Shown: positions 1 through 10,644, counted from the stretch's first letter. The stretch is DNA of 64,000 bases from Orientallactaga sibirica (GCA_036365145.1 JAEOAD010000034.1:17637501-17701500), one strand, 5' to 3'. Notes: a model not told the origin generated them from the letters alone. Program-made: numbers and translations.

Positions 1-1010
1 TTGCATTTATAGGCCAGGTATAGTATAACAAACCTATAGTGCCAGATAGCAGAGAGACTAAGACAGGAAGATCTTTTAAGTTCAGGAGGTCAAGTTCAGT
101 TTTTAAGTTCAGGTATTATAGCCCAGTTAGGATAAAAACAGAAAAGGGCTTAATTTTCATTAATAAAAAAACAAAACTTTAAAAAAATTCCTTTTAGATT
201 CTACTTATATTTCTTGTTTGGTTAAAAGAAGTATAATCCACACTTTCTGGAGATTTGTCTTTCCCCAAAAGTCACCAATGCACAATTCTCTATTTTTCTT
301 CAAGTTCCTTGCCCAACTGCCAAAAAAATCTCAGAAGTTTCCCTTGTACAAAGAGGTCTTTTCCTTTCTGCTCAATGTTTGATCCTCCCATTCTCAGGCT
401 CAGCACAAGAAATGGGCCTCAAATCAATTTAAAAATCATTATGTATTCCATGCACTTGGCTTTAGTGGGAGCTCAAAAATATTTCAGGATTTTAGAATGG
501 TAATTAGACCTATCACTTTAGACAAATGCCACATAATTTGTCCACTCCTGCAGCAAATCTTGCTTCTGGGAAGGAGGGCAAATATTTAAGAATGAAATGA
601 GACTGATGCTCACATGAATTAAAAAACAACTGGTTTAAATCTTTAAAATGAGTTCCCTGGTTCTTGCTCATTAGTCAATATACAGAGTTATGTGCCAAAA
701 CTCTGAGCTAGTCTCTGGATCTCAACAACCACTCCTTTTCTCCTCCATTATTAATACTGATGTACATGAACCTTCAGATAGATAATGGCTAAGGTTCTGA
801 TCCCACCATTCCCACCTTGGGAATTATGACAGAAACATGCTGCAATCTAACTCATGCTTATTTTCCCTTTCATTTAAGCAAAATGAGTAATGAATTTTCT
901 TTTAGCTGAAAAAACTCATTGCATAGACAGCACTTTGGGAAATGGTAAATAAAGACAGAAGAGAAAATAAACTCTTTAACAAAGTGGTAATCAAAGAACT
1001 TAAATATTAC
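1..1010. other. Unique AT-rich DNA, nothing recognised
   Basis: No SINE, LINE, LTR or gene similarity was recognised on either strand. A short open frame at 255-503 has no protein-like character. The stretch contains only short A/T-rich runs. Confidence 0.6.
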
Positions 1011-1171
1011 TTTTTTGTTTGTTTGTTTGTTTTTCGAGGTAGGGTCTCACTCTGGCCCAGGATGACCTGGGATTCACTATGTAGTCTCAGGGTGGCCTCC
1101 AAATCATGGCGATCCTCCTAACTCTGTCTCCCGAGTGCTAGGATTAAAGGCATGTGACAGCACTCCCGGCT
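1011..1171 (-). repeat. B1 SINE, antisense
   Basis: The plus strand reads as the reverse complement of a B1 (7SL-derived) SINE. A TTTG-rich tail is followed by the 'gaggtagggtctcactct' block, 'cactatgtagtctcagggtgg', 'gagtgctaggattaaaggc' and the terminal 'cccggc'. The same body recurs at 9.4, 9.8, 10.0, 21.3, 22.3, 36.1 and 55.8 kb. Confidence 0.9.
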
Positions 1172-1358
1172 TAAACATTGTCTTTTGACAATACAGAAGC
1201 ATGAGCAGAATGTCATTCCCTTTTAGAAGAACCAAAACATGAAGGAAAGCATCAATGAATGAAATAGAAATCATTTCTCCTCACATCTTTTCCCAAATTC
1301 TGATAGAAGGAGCCAATCTTAGACTGGATCTAGAATTTCCTATGGTTTATGCAGTGAC

Positions 1359-1389
<31 letters not shown>

Positions 1390-1955
1390 CAACCTATGAA
1401 ATAAGATTTCTGGCTAAGTTCTCCTTGGATTCTCCACCATGGTGTTTGAAACCCATGTTTTTCTTCAATGTTCTGATAATAACAATAGCAATACTGGTAA
1501 TTAATAACAATAAACAGCAGCAAGGACCCCTTGGCAATGAAAGTGCACAAATATTTTGTACTAATTATATACTGTGCTAAATGTATGGATACATCATAAA
1601 TATTAACTGTAATATGTAAATAAAGACATATATTAATGATCAAAATGAGCTAACATGGGTTTTATAATTTACAGAATTATTTCTAGAAATGGGAAAATAG
1701 CCAAAGCCACTATACACCCCATGGAGTCTGAAATGTTTACAGGGTTGCCCTTAACATAATGCTAGCTGACTACGATTGGGAGTCTGTCAATATTCATGTA
1801 GCATTAATAAATGTTGGGATTTTGCTGGCCTTTGACCCTATTTCTGGGAGAGAGCCTATGAACTGAAATACTCATAGTGGGTTCCCCAGAATACACTTAA
1901 ATTCATGCTAACCTGGGGTCTCATTGTAAGCCCCAACATAGATTTAGAAAGGAGC
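1172..1955. other. Unique DNA with a 28-nt A tract
   Basis: No gene or repeat family was recognised. An uninterrupted run of about 28 A lies at 1359-1386. It could be the tail of an old retroposed sequence, but the preceding 170 bp match nothing I know and no target-site duplication is visible. Confidence 0.5.
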
Positions 1956-1956
1956 T

Positions 1957-3200
1957 GGCCCAGCCTCTAAGTTCTCTCCAATGGCTTTCAAGTTTACTCC
2001 ACTGCCTTCCAAAGGAAGCAAGTGCATCTGGTTCACAGCCCAATCAAAACCTCGATTCTCTATAAATTTCTTCTGTAGGCACAGGTTTCTCATAAGCCAC
2101 ACAGCTTATAGTAAAGTGTACTCAGTAGGAGAAGCCCTGAGCTCAGGAGAAGCAGTATCTAATGCCTCCCGCAGCTCAAAACCAAAGCCATCATGTTCTT
2201 CTGGGGTACCAGGATCGTTGGCCCCTAAGGAGGTGAAAGAGTTAGAGCAGCTGACCCAATAGTGAATGCAGGATATGGCACATCCTCAAAGGCAGAGTGG
2301 CCTTGAATAAATCCTGTGTCAGAACCCATCAGCCACTGGGCTAGACATGGCTGGTACTCTGTGCACTGAGGCAGCTATTTCATATCACTTTAACTGCCAC
2401 CACTAAGAACAGCCACTACATCAGCTACATCAGCTACAGCAGCACCACGTGTGTAGCCCATCACTGAATGCATGCTGAGGTCTACAGTCAAAGGCTACCA
2501 TGCACAGTGCTTCACTTGTGAGGTTTGTGACTGCTTCCTGGAGGAGACCTCCATCATCACAGGCCAGGCATACCCGACTCTCACAAGCAGTACACTCAGG
2601 GGCTCCATCTTCAGGAGATCTCTAATGCCCTGAATCTTGGCTGGGATGAGACCAGGTGCGGGATGGCTCTGGACAAGAACTTCCACATGCAAGATTACAA
2701 CAGTGAAGACTGTGGTATGCCTCTGCTCACTAAAGTGGATGACAATAGATGTTTTCCTCTAAAGTGTCATAGTGCTTGATCCCAGACCTGACGGAGTATA
2801 CCATGTCCATTCCCCACCATGGCAATTCACGTGAGACCAATCCTTGCCTCCACCCCGCCTCGCCCTCCCTCCATTCCAAACACCTCCCTGGTATCTCTAG
2901 TGCCCTGACCTATGGACTAGAAGTGCTGAGGCCCAGGTTTGGGCTCCAGCCCTCACCTGTCCTGGGGGGAAGGATAACCCATGGTTCTCAGGTTTCCCAC
3001 TCAAGAGCACCAGGTAAGCATTCCTGCTTTCACTGTTTCACCCATGCCCTTGGCTATGAATGGCCTATGCATTCTCCTTGCTATGAGTGACAGAAGTCCT
3101 GTCCTGGTCCATTGAAAGCCTGCCCCAGGCAGCCTGAAAACCCACCATGCTCTGTGCTGCCAGGTTGTGACCACAGGTACAGATTTAAAAAAATAATAAT
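1957..3200 (+). pseudogene. ZYX: Zyxin (ZYX) processed pseudogene, 5'-truncated
   Basis: This is an intronless, decayed copy of the C-terminal part and 3' UTR of zyxin, a LIM-domain focal-adhesion protein. In shifting frames it encodes ASKFSPMAFKFTP near 1957, SGSQPNQ near 2030 and KEVKELEQLTQ at 2227-2259. Two successive stops (TAG, TGA) follow at 2260-2265, then MQDM and HPQRQ. A damaged first LIM domain is followed by GYHAQCFTCEVC at 2493-2528 (second LIM domain) and ALDKNFHM at 2666-2689 (third LIM domain), with the end near 2780. The rest resembles the zyxin 3' UTR and ends in an A-rich stretch near 3187-3200, directly before a SINE. The 5' half of the coding region is missing, as is usual for L1-mediated retrocopies. 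Stops, frameshifts and lost zinc-binding cysteines exclude a functional LIM protein. TRIP6 or LPP fits less well because the residues around DKNFHM and CFPL match zyxin. Confidence 0.88.
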
Positions 3201-3208
3201 AGTAACAG

Positions 3209-3387
3209 AATGGAGAGATGGCTTAATGGTTAAGATGCTTGCTGGCAAAACCAAAGGGCTCAAGTTAGATTCTCTTATACCCATGTAAATCCAGAAGTAC
3301 AAGTTGGCACATGTATCTGGATTTTGTTTGCAGTGGCAAGAGGCCCTGGAGTATCCATTCTCTCTCTCGTTTTTCTATCTATCTATC

Positions 3388-3433
<46 letters not shown>

Positions 3434-3532
3434 TTATCTATCTATCATCTATCATCTATCTATCTATCTATATAATCTCTATCTGCCTTTCTATCTTGCT
3501 GTCAAATAAATAAAAAATGAATATTAAAAAAT
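3209..3532 (+). repeat. tRNA-derived SINE with expanded TCTA tract
   Basis: The head 'ggagagatggcttaatggtt' carries the A-box-like part of the tRNA-derived SINE that is commonest in this window. The B-box region is degenerate. The body 'tttgcagtggcaagaggccc' and the tail 'caaataaataaaaaatg' complete the family pattern. The pyrimidine region is expanded into TCTA repeats. The element abuts the 3' end of the zyxin pseudogene. Confidence 0.85.
3374..3474. repeat. (TCTA)n microsatellite
   Basis: About 100 bp of TCTA repeats interrupted by TCATC and TTTA units. It lies inside the pyrimidine-rich region of the SINE at 3209-3532 and makes an artefactual open frame of Ser/Ile/Tyr/Leu repeats. Confidence 0.95.
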
Positions 3533-3985
3533 GATAAAGAAATGTAGAATTTAGCTGGTTATTCCAAAAAGACCACCCAGTGATTCCTAATGCTCCAAGC
3601 ACACTCCCTGGTTGGTGGTATGCATTGGTGTGCCTGGAGGATTACCTGGGTATGGTGATTCCAAACCAGAACTTGTTGTATGGACTTTGTCTGTCTAGTT
3701 CTTACTTGTATAGCTGATGCTATGCCTCTAATAATTGCTCCAATGCTTGGCTAAGTTCTGTGAGCTATTCTGTCAAATTATTGAACATGACAGGGTAGTA
3801 GGGATTTCAGTTTGGAACCAGTTGCCAGAATCTTTGGTTGAATGGGACCCCCTGAGGCCTGAAGCAGTCTTGCAGACCATGCTGGGCACCATGGAAGCCC
3901 ATGTAAACTATTAGTACTTAGTGTCAATAGACATTAGTCATTTATTTTCTAAAATTTTAAAACAAATTTACCTAGATTAATGAGC
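3533..3985. other. Unique DNA, nothing recognised
   Basis: No repeat family, RNA gene or coding similarity was recognised on either strand. Confidence 0.5.
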
Positions 3986-3989
3986 CAAC

Positions 3990-4135
3990 AATTCCATGAA
4001 GTAGTTGCTATTTTGCTCATATTGCAAATGAAGAAAAATATGGCACATAAAGATTTTTTGCTTTCAGGTCACACAGTCTGCAAGTGGTAGGATTCAAACC
4101 CAGGTAGTCTGGCTTCAGAGGCTGGGTGAGATGAA
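3990..4135 (+). repeat. MIR SINE relic
   Basis: It matches the 3' half of MIR: a divergent 'tgcaaatgaagaaaa' block, then 'ggtcacacagtctgcaagtg' and 'ggattcaaacccaggtagtc'. The divergence is large, as expected for this ancient tRNA-derived family. Confidence 0.8.
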
Positions 4136-4514
4136 CACTAAATGCCACATTATGCCATTAAACCAGAATGCTGTCAAGTCTCTCCTCCAGGAATAAATGA
4201 ACAATTGGTAGAACTACAGCTGAATACGCTGAGACTTAGAATCCAGAGTCCATTGTCCTTGTACTATAGATCCTGAGATGGGTACCTTAGCCTTCTGTTC
4301 ATCATGTTTTCCAGTTCTGCTGACAGGATAATTGGTTTGGTTCACAACTCCCAGGAACAAGCAGTCTTTTCCAAGAGAAAGATAATGGATTTTGGAGAAA
4401 GGTAGACAGGTTTGAATATTGGCCACACTTATACATATGACACATTATTTGGGAAGCCCAACCCATCATTCTTTGATACACAAAGTAGAAAGTGAATAGG
4501 TTTAAGAATTAATG

Positions 4515-4740
4515 TGGGGCCAGAGACATTGCTTAGTGGTTAAGGCACTTGCATACAAAGCCAAAGGACACAGGTTCGACTCCCCAGGACCCACATAAAC
4601 CTGTGCACAAGGTGATGCATGTGTCTGGAGTTCATTAGCAGTGGCTAGAGGCCCTGACATGCCCATCATTATCTGCTTCTTTCCCTCCCTGTCTCTCTCT
4701 CTCTCTCTCTAATGAATAAATAATCTAAAAAAATTAAAAA
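4515..4740 (+). repeat. tRNA-derived SINE
   Basis: The head 'gcttagtggttaaggcactt' and a clear B box 'ggttcgactcc' near 4574 are followed by 'caggacccacataa', 'gtggctagaggccc', a (CT)n run and an 'aatgaataaataa' tail. This is one of the best-preserved copies of the family in the window. Confidence 0.92.
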
Positions 4741-6455
4741 GAGTTATTGTGCAATAGGATATTCTAACTGGTGAAGAACTGAGATTTTTTTCTGACACAA
4801 GAAATTGAGGGACATACTTCAATTGCCATCCATGCATCATTTATTTGAATTCACAAATTTGCATGGGAGTTTGGGGTCCCCTGAGATATTTACAAATACA
4901 ACCAGCAGGCATTGAGGAAATACCCTGGGAATCCAGAACTCACAGAAAAGATCTATTGATAGTCTCATAAATAAATGTCCCTTCTCTTTACCAGAAAAGA
5001 AAGAATGTGGAGAGGTAAATCATTATGGAAGAATCCAGAGGTAATAGGATCTGAAGGTGGGTGTAGAGGTGAGGTGCTGACAAGAGTATTGTGACTCATA
5101 ATTAAACCTGCCCTTGCCAAGGCATGCTGTTAGCCTGTGAGATCACTGGGAAGGAAAGGTCTGTGCCTGTCAGCTATGAGATGTCACATTAACAGCACCA
5201 CCGTGCTGTGTGTTCCTCTCTAACTCAAAATAACACAGAGGGAAGGAAGCTGTTCCCTTTTCTCTTTCCAACAAGGCAAGAGCTTGAAATCATCAGGAGC
5301 TTGTGAAATCAGAATTTGCACATTAGCAATGTGAGGGCACCAGGCTCGGTGGATTCAAGACTTGGTTGTCAGTGACTTTACCTGGACTTTAGTGAATATT
5401 TTTGGCATGGCATAAGGTGGTTCGAGAGAGATTGTGGAAGGGAGAGTCTAGTGGAAATTCTGTGAGGATGTGTTCTTTCTGATAATAATTTGGTTTCCTA
5501 TTTTGGTACATGATAGACATTCAGACATTTATTTTTAAGTAGACTATTATTACATTTCTCAGTAGTTATTTCCCTGATGTGCTCTTGCCACTTTTGGTCT
5601 TTAAGATCTTTAGATCTGCTAATCCTGTGTCTGGGTCTTACTCCATTCAGATCCCCTAACTTTTTCCTGCTCATGTGTCTGCCTCCAAACTTCCGCTTTT
5701 TCATCCCCTGTCCTTGCTGTAGCAATGTAACATTGGCCTTGTGGAGAGAGAATTCAGGAGTGTATTAGAGAAGCATCCTGTTTGTCTCTATTGATGCCCC
5801 ACAATCTACCCTGCTCAGTACTGAGCTTTCTCAAATCTGGATAGATCACCCAAACTAAAGCACTAAAGCAATGAGATTTCAACTGTAACTGACATTCTAA
5901 TTCAAAATTACTTGGGTGATTGACCCATCCCATCTACTACTATTCTCTAGCCTCAAGCATACCCTGATATATATATATATATATATTGGCATTCACATAT
6001 GGCCACTGAACATTTGAAGTTTAAATTAAATCGAGATGTGTGACACATGATGAATTTTGAATAATAAGCACAGACAAATTAATGCAAACAACTGTGATAA
6101 TGTTATGTTGATTTTTTATTCAGTTAATATTTTAAGTATATCATGTTAAATGAAATATTACTTAATTATTTTATTCTTTTTCTTTTTTAAATGTATGAAA
6201 GTACCATTATGGAACCTAATTGTTTGTGTTTTAATAAAACATTCAATTTAAAAAAATGAGACTACAAAAACACTTAAAATTGCATATAGCTTCTCTTTAT
6301 GGTTTGCCTAATGTTTTTAATAAAGAATAGTAGTAAGTGCCTGCCTTAAAAAGTTACCCTGGTCTTTCTCTCCCTCTGACGTAGTAGAAGACCAGTTCAA
6401 TTCCCCAGGGTGACTTGAAGACTTTTCTTCTCTAGGACCTTCCTAGTTCTCGTTC
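4741..6455. other. Unique DNA with a short (TA)n
   Basis: No exon or repeat family was confidently recognised. A (TA)n run lies at 5966-5987. A 7-bp inverted repeat (ACAGCAC, loop CACC, GTGCTGT) sits near 5191-5208. Overlapping open frames near 5500-5770 on both strands show no family similarity. Confidence 0.5.
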
Positions 6456-6509
6456 CCCTGTGCTGCTGAAGCACAGAATTCCTGACAGATATTCAAATGG
6501 CTTCTCTAC

Positions 6510-6790
6510 TTGCTTCAGACATGTGCTCATGTCCATCTCCCTAGCTGGAAAACCCTTTCTCCCCAGGGTACCACCTCAGTCAGCATATCTCTGTTTATGT
6601 GCCCTTAGCATATCTTGTCTGTGCCCAGAGCTCAGTGCTTAGCGATCATCTTAGAATATGTAGTGTCTCTCTGTTCACTCAGTTGTTTAACGCTAGGTAG
6701 GGAAGGTACTTATTTCCTAGACCAGTGCTTAGCACTTATTAGTTGTAAAGGTTTGAAGCATAGCCAACAACTTTTTGAATAAACAAAAAG
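6510..6790 (+). repeat. Possible L2 LINE relic
   Basis: The order of a CT-rich 'ctggaaaaccctttctcccc' block, 'ccagtgcttagcactta' and a final 'tgaataaa' resembles the L2 3' region. Divergence is high and only short blocks can be matched by eye. Confidence 0.4.
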
Positions 6791-6799
6791 AAGAGAATA

Positions 6800-6950
6800 C
6801 TCAACTCCTACCAAGTCAGATATCCAGAGACACAGAGACTCCCAAGACCTCATCACTGAAATAGACCTAAAATGAACCCAACATGGCTCAGGGAAATTCA
6901 CAGAAGAGGGGGCGGAAAGATTGTTAGAGCCATGAGTTGGGTCATTGTGC
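6800..6950 (+). repeat. L1 3'-region fragment
   Basis: It aligns with 49590-49740: both share 'gatatccagagacacagag', 'aagacctcatca' or its variant, 'catggctcagggaaa' and 'agagggggcggaaagattgt'. The 49-kb copy is a retrotransposed element with an A tail and target-site duplication, so this is a truncated relative. It ends just before an A-rich spacer and the U6 pseudogene. Confidence 0.7.
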
Positions 6951-6992
6951 CACTATATACATAACTAATAAAACACTTAAAAAAGAAGAATT

Positions 6993-7099
6993 GTGCTCAC
7001 TTTGGCAGCATATATACTAAAATTGGAACAATACAGAGAAGATTAGCATGGCCCCTGCACAAGGATGACACACAAATTCGTGAAGCTTTCTATATTTTT
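6993..7099 (+). pseudogene. RNU6: U6 snRNA pseudogene, full length
   Basis: A 107-nt near-complete match to spliceosomal U6 snRNA, from GTGCTC to the terminal TATTTTT. It keeps 'attggaacaatacagagaag' and 'attagcatggcccctgc'. I count eight differences from the mammalian U6 I know; five are CpG-type transitions (CG to CA or TG). The 3' end runs into an A-rich tail (7100-7119), pointing to retroposition. No proximal sequence element or TATA box is evident upstream, where L1-derived and A-rich sequence lies instead. Confidence 0.88.
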
Positions 7100-7317
7100 A
7101 AAAAACAAAAACAAAAAATATCATTCCTTATGCTTTCAAATGCATCCATAGAGCATATTTTGTATACTCAGTTAATCAATGAGTGGACAAGGGTGGTAAC
7201 GTGTAATAGTGCCTTAAGGACTCTGCTGGAGACTCAGATTGTTTAGAGCCAACCCCAATATCTCAAAGGACCAGGCAAAAGGGTTTGCTTAGTAGTTCAC
7301 GTAAAAAGTTTGTGTCA

Positions 7318-7549
7318 GCCTGAAGAGATTGCTTAGTGGTGAAGCGCTTGCCTGTGAAGCCTAAAGGACCCCAGTTCGAGGCTCAATTCCCCAGGATCCA
7401 CGTAAGCCAGATGCACAAGGCTGTACATGCATTTGTAGTGTGTTTCCAGTGGCTGGAGGTCCTGGCATGCCCATTCTCTATCTATCTTCCTCTTTCTCTG
7501 TCTGTCACTCTCGAACAAATAAATGATAAAAAAAAAAAAAAAAAAATTT
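7318..7549 (+). repeat. tRNA-derived SINE with 13-bp target-site duplication
   Basis: The head 'gattgcttagtggtgaagcg', the body 'gtaagccagatgcacaagg' and 'cagtggctggaggtcctggc', and a tail 'aacaaataaatgata' plus poly(A) define the family. The direct repeat AAAGTTTGTGTCA flanks it exactly at 7305-7317 and 7550-7562. Confidence 0.95.
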
Positions 7550-7562
7550 AAAGTTTGTGTCA

Positions 7563-7915
7563 AAGGCATAGGGGTGGTGAGTACATATACACAACTAGAA
7601 ATTGTCCAGGATACTAATAAAGAACTCTTACTCAATGCTGTTCTTATTCCTGGAGTATAAGATATCAAGGGAGGAAGGTATTTCCCTAAGACCTGAACCA
7701 ACTATATTTCATCAGAATAATCTGGCCATGAATCCCTCTTTGCTTAGCATCACCAGGGCAGGGTTGTATGCTTCCTTTGTGAAAAGGAGAGAAAACCTAC
7801 TGTTCATAAATCCTGTTTCTTATAGTAGGGGTATAGTGCTTCAGTAACTAATTTTACTCCTTCTCTGATGTAGGAAGCTGTTTAGATACACTGCTCCTCC
7901 ACTTTACTTAGGCTT
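7563..7915. other. Unique DNA, nothing recognised
   Basis: No repeat family or gene similarity was recognised. Confidence 0.45.
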
Positions 7916-8270
7916 TGTGATAGTTTGAATGTAAATATCCCCCATAATCTCAGTGTTTGAGCACCTGATTCCTTAGTTGATGGTGCTATTTGAAGTTTGT
8001 GGAAGCTCTGGAGGTAGAGTTTAGCTGGAGGAAGTATGTCACTGTGGGCAGGACATCAAATTTAGTAGCCCAGCCCCAATTGCACACTAAGCTCATTTTC
8101 TCCACTCCCTCCCTCTATGTAGAGAAGTGATGCCTGGCTCTTTGTTCCTGTCATGCTTTTCACTCCATGATGAAACCTCCTCTTAAAACTATAAAGCAGG
8201 AACAAATGCTTTTCTTCTATAAGATGCCTCTGGACAGGTGTTTTGTCTCAGAAAACAGGTCACTGCTATA
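7916..8270 (+). mobile_element. Solo LTR, MaLR/ERVL-like
   Basis: It starts with 'tgtgatagtttgaatgtaaa', followed by 'tatcccccataatct', the layout of the LTRs at 15423, 33266 and 37885. Near the 3' end it has 'catgatgaaacctcctctta', 'actataaagca' and 'gtgttttgtctcag'. No internal region adjoins it. The exact 3' boundary and target-site duplication are not clear. Confidence 0.7.
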
Positions 8271-8449
8271 GAAAATTTCTGCTATTGGTCTTCTCTTGCT
8301 TGGTTTATGCATATATGATCCCTTTACCTAAGAAGCAGCTTACTTATTTCCAAACTCTTACTGAAACTATCCTACTTTGAAATCAAAAAAAGTTGGCTTT
8401 ACTGCCTCCAAATCCTTCCTCTTATCTCGCATAAGCATTCATTACACTG

Positions 8450-8668
8450 ATTGTTCTCTTTGACACTTCAATTTTGTCCTAATGCATGCTTGAGATATTG
8501 ATTATATCACTGTGTTAGTGTTACTTAACCTTTCAAAAGATTATGCCACATGTCTTCAAATATATCGTATCCTCCCTGAGGACACATGCTGCAGTAACTG
8601 TCTTCATAGTCACCCCAGTGCCTTGCACAAAGGTCAATAAATTGCTGATGACAGATTGGTTGGAAATA
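8450..8668 (+). repeat. L2 LINE 3' relic
   Basis: 'cctccctgaggacaca', 'tagtcaccccagtgccttgc' and 'aggtcaataaattgctgatg' follow the order of the L2 3' end (ccccagtgcctggcac, then ggtgctcaataaa). Divergence is high. Confidence 0.55.
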
Positions 8669-9192
8669 AAAAGAAAATATGATAATATCAAAATATGGAT
8701 TGCATTAGTAAACTCAAATAACATTAAAAACCTTTACATGTGAATTAAATTGAATGTCTTGGCTAGTAAGAGGAAAGTAGATTTAGACTCATTCATATTT
8801 AATATGCACTATTCCTGTTAATTTCGATATGTACTACTTAACTAGATACAAAGATCAAGCAATTAAAGAAATGGCAGAATTCTGGCACTGAAAGGGTTTA
8901 AAAATATTGTTGGCATGGCACAAAATCAAGGCAAATAAACAAATAAAACATGTAATATGTAAGATAGTATAAATGTTATGAAGAAAAATAAGGCATAAAA
9001 TACTGGGAAACAGATGTAGTGGCTATGAATTTAAAATTTCACAATACAGTCAATTTAGGTTTAAAATAGGTTCAATTTAGGTTCATTTATACAGGTTGAG
9101 CTCTGTTGAATTGCTGAAACTCTATGACTTTCTTACTATACAATGGGTAAAAATGAACATAATAACACATTATATGTTGAACTACAATGTAC
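8669..9192. other. AT-rich DNA, nothing recognised
   Basis: Strongly AT-rich with no recognised repeat family or coding similarity. Confidence 0.45.
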
Positions 9193-9203
9193 AAAATTAT
9201 TGA

Positions 9204-9388
9204 GGCTGGAAAGATGACTTAACATTTAATGGCTCTTGCTTGCAAAGCAAATAACCCACGTTCAATTCCCAAGCTACCCAAATAAGCCAAAGGCACAAAA
9301 GTATGATGTTCATTTGTAGCATCAAGTGTCCCTGGTACACTGCACCCCCTCCACCTCAACCATCTGTATAAACAAATAAATAAAATTG
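9204..9388 (+). repeat. tRNA-derived SINE, left half of a SINE pair
   Basis: It shows a divergent head 'ggctggaaagatgactta', a B-box-like 'cgttcaattccc', a 'gccaaaggcacaaaa' body and a tail 'aacaaataaataaaa'. A B1 follows directly. The direct repeat AAAATTATTGA occurs before this SINE (9193-9203) and after the B1 (9545-9555), so one duplication encloses both. Confidence 0.8.
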
Positions 9389-9544
9389 GGCCGGGTGTGG
9401 TGGCGCACACCTGTAATCCCCAGCACTTGGGAGGCAGAGGTAGGAGGATCGCTGTGAGTTCAAGGCCACCCTGAGACTACATAGTGAATTCCAGGTCAGC
9501 CTGGACTAGAGTGAGACCCTACCTCGGAAAACAAACAACAAAAA
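9389..9544 (+). repeat. B1 SINE, right half of a SINE pair
   Basis: A well-preserved B1: 'gccgggtgtggtggcgcaca', 'cctgtaatccccagcacttg', 'gaggcagaggtaggaggatc' and 'gagaccctacctcggaaaac', followed by an A-rich tail. It is much less decayed than the SINE to its left, which argues that the two may differ in age. Confidence 0.95.
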
Positions 9545-9770
9545 AAAATTATTGACATATAATAGCCATTCAGCAAGCCATACCAAAGGGATGCCTTACA
9601 TAGAAGCCTATAGAAGAGGTATCTTCCATATATGGATAATTTCAATTGAATTGTCCTGTGTCATTTTTATCCTGAAAGAACTGAGGAATGCTTCAAATGC
9701 CATCTTCTCTAGCAAGTCTCTTCTAATGTTCTCCAATACATACTACGTTCATTCTGTGCACACAAACCTC

Positions 9771-9930
9771 TTTTTTAGTTTTGTTTTGTTTTGGGGGGTA
9801 AAGTTTCACTCTAGCCCAAGCTGACCTGGAATTCATTATGTAGTCTCAAACTGGCCTCAAAAACACAGCTATCCTCCTACTTCTGCCTCCAGAGTGCTGG
9901 GATTAAAGGCATTCACTACCATGCCCAGCT
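9771..9930 (-). repeat. B1 SINE, antisense
   Basis: Reverse-complement B1: a TTTTG-rich tail, 'agtttcactctagcccaag', 'tgacctggaattcattatgt', 'gtgctgggattaaaggcatt' and 'catgcccagct'. Confidence 0.93.
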
Positions 9931-9995
9931 AACAAACTTCCTTATATTTAACTCTGTCTTACTTGTGTGCATATTATCTCCTTATGAATGATATT

Positions 9996-10142
9996 ATTTC
10001 TTTTATTTCTGAGGTAGGGGTTTCTTCTAGCCCAGGCTGACATGGAATTCACTCTATAGTCTCAGGGAGACCTTGAACTCACAGCAATTCTCCTACCTCT
10101 GCCTCCTGAGTTCTGGGATTAAAGGCGTGTGCCACCACACCT
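9996..10142 (-). repeat. B1 SINE, antisense
   Basis: A second antisense B1, 66 bp after the previous one: 'gaggtaggggtttcttctag', 'cccaggctgacatggaattc', 'ctgcctcctgagttctggga' and 'aaaggcgtgtgccaccacac'. Confidence 0.93.
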
Positions 10143-10258
10143 TTGAGGGAAAAATATCTGGTTTTTGGAGTGTTTGTTTTGGTCATGTTCCTGGCACACT
10201 ATCTACATGCAATCCCCCACAAAATCCTATAGTAAATACATTCAATATAACTTTAAAA

Positions 10259-10475
10259 AATTATTTATTTATTTATTTATTTATTTGAGAGAGAGAGAGA
10301 GAGAGAGAGGAAGAGACTGAAAGAGAGAAAATGGACACACCAGGGCCTCCAGCCACTGCAAACAAAGCCCATGTGACACCTTATGCATCTGGTTTATGTG
10401 GATTCTGGGGAATCAAAGCTGGGTCCTTTGGCTTTGCAGGAAAGTGCCTTAAACACAAAGCCATCTGTCCAGCCA
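10259..10475 (-). repeat. tRNA-derived SINE, antisense
   Basis: Reverse complement of the family: (TTTA)n tail, (GA)n, 'accagggcctccagccactg', 'aatcaaagctgggtcctttg' and 'aaagccatctgtccagcc'. Confidence 0.93.
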
Positions 10476-10644
10476 TTTTTAAATCTTTTTAAAAAAAATT
10501 TTCAACATTATCTTTAATGTTGTCTGCCTGTTTTCCAGATAAATTCAGTGCAAGTTCAAGCTGTCATTATTTCTCTCCTTTGACCTCGGACTTGCTAGTA
10601 TTTTTTAACAGATCTCCATATTTTCATTCATAAGGGTAGCAGTT

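Noticed and set aside
1981..2262. 93-codon frame as a zyxin-like gene
   Set aside because: It is the open remnant of a retrocopy: it ends at two adjacent stops while homology continues downstream in other frames.
4570..4590. tRNA gene from the B-box GGTTCGACTCC
   Set aside because: It is the internal promoter of a tRNA-derived SINE; no cloverleaf with intact acceptor and anticodon arms is present.
5191..5208. ACAGCAC-CACC-GTGCTGT hairpin as a regulatory RNA
   Set aside because: A 7-bp stem is expected by chance in 64 kb, and there is no supporting context.
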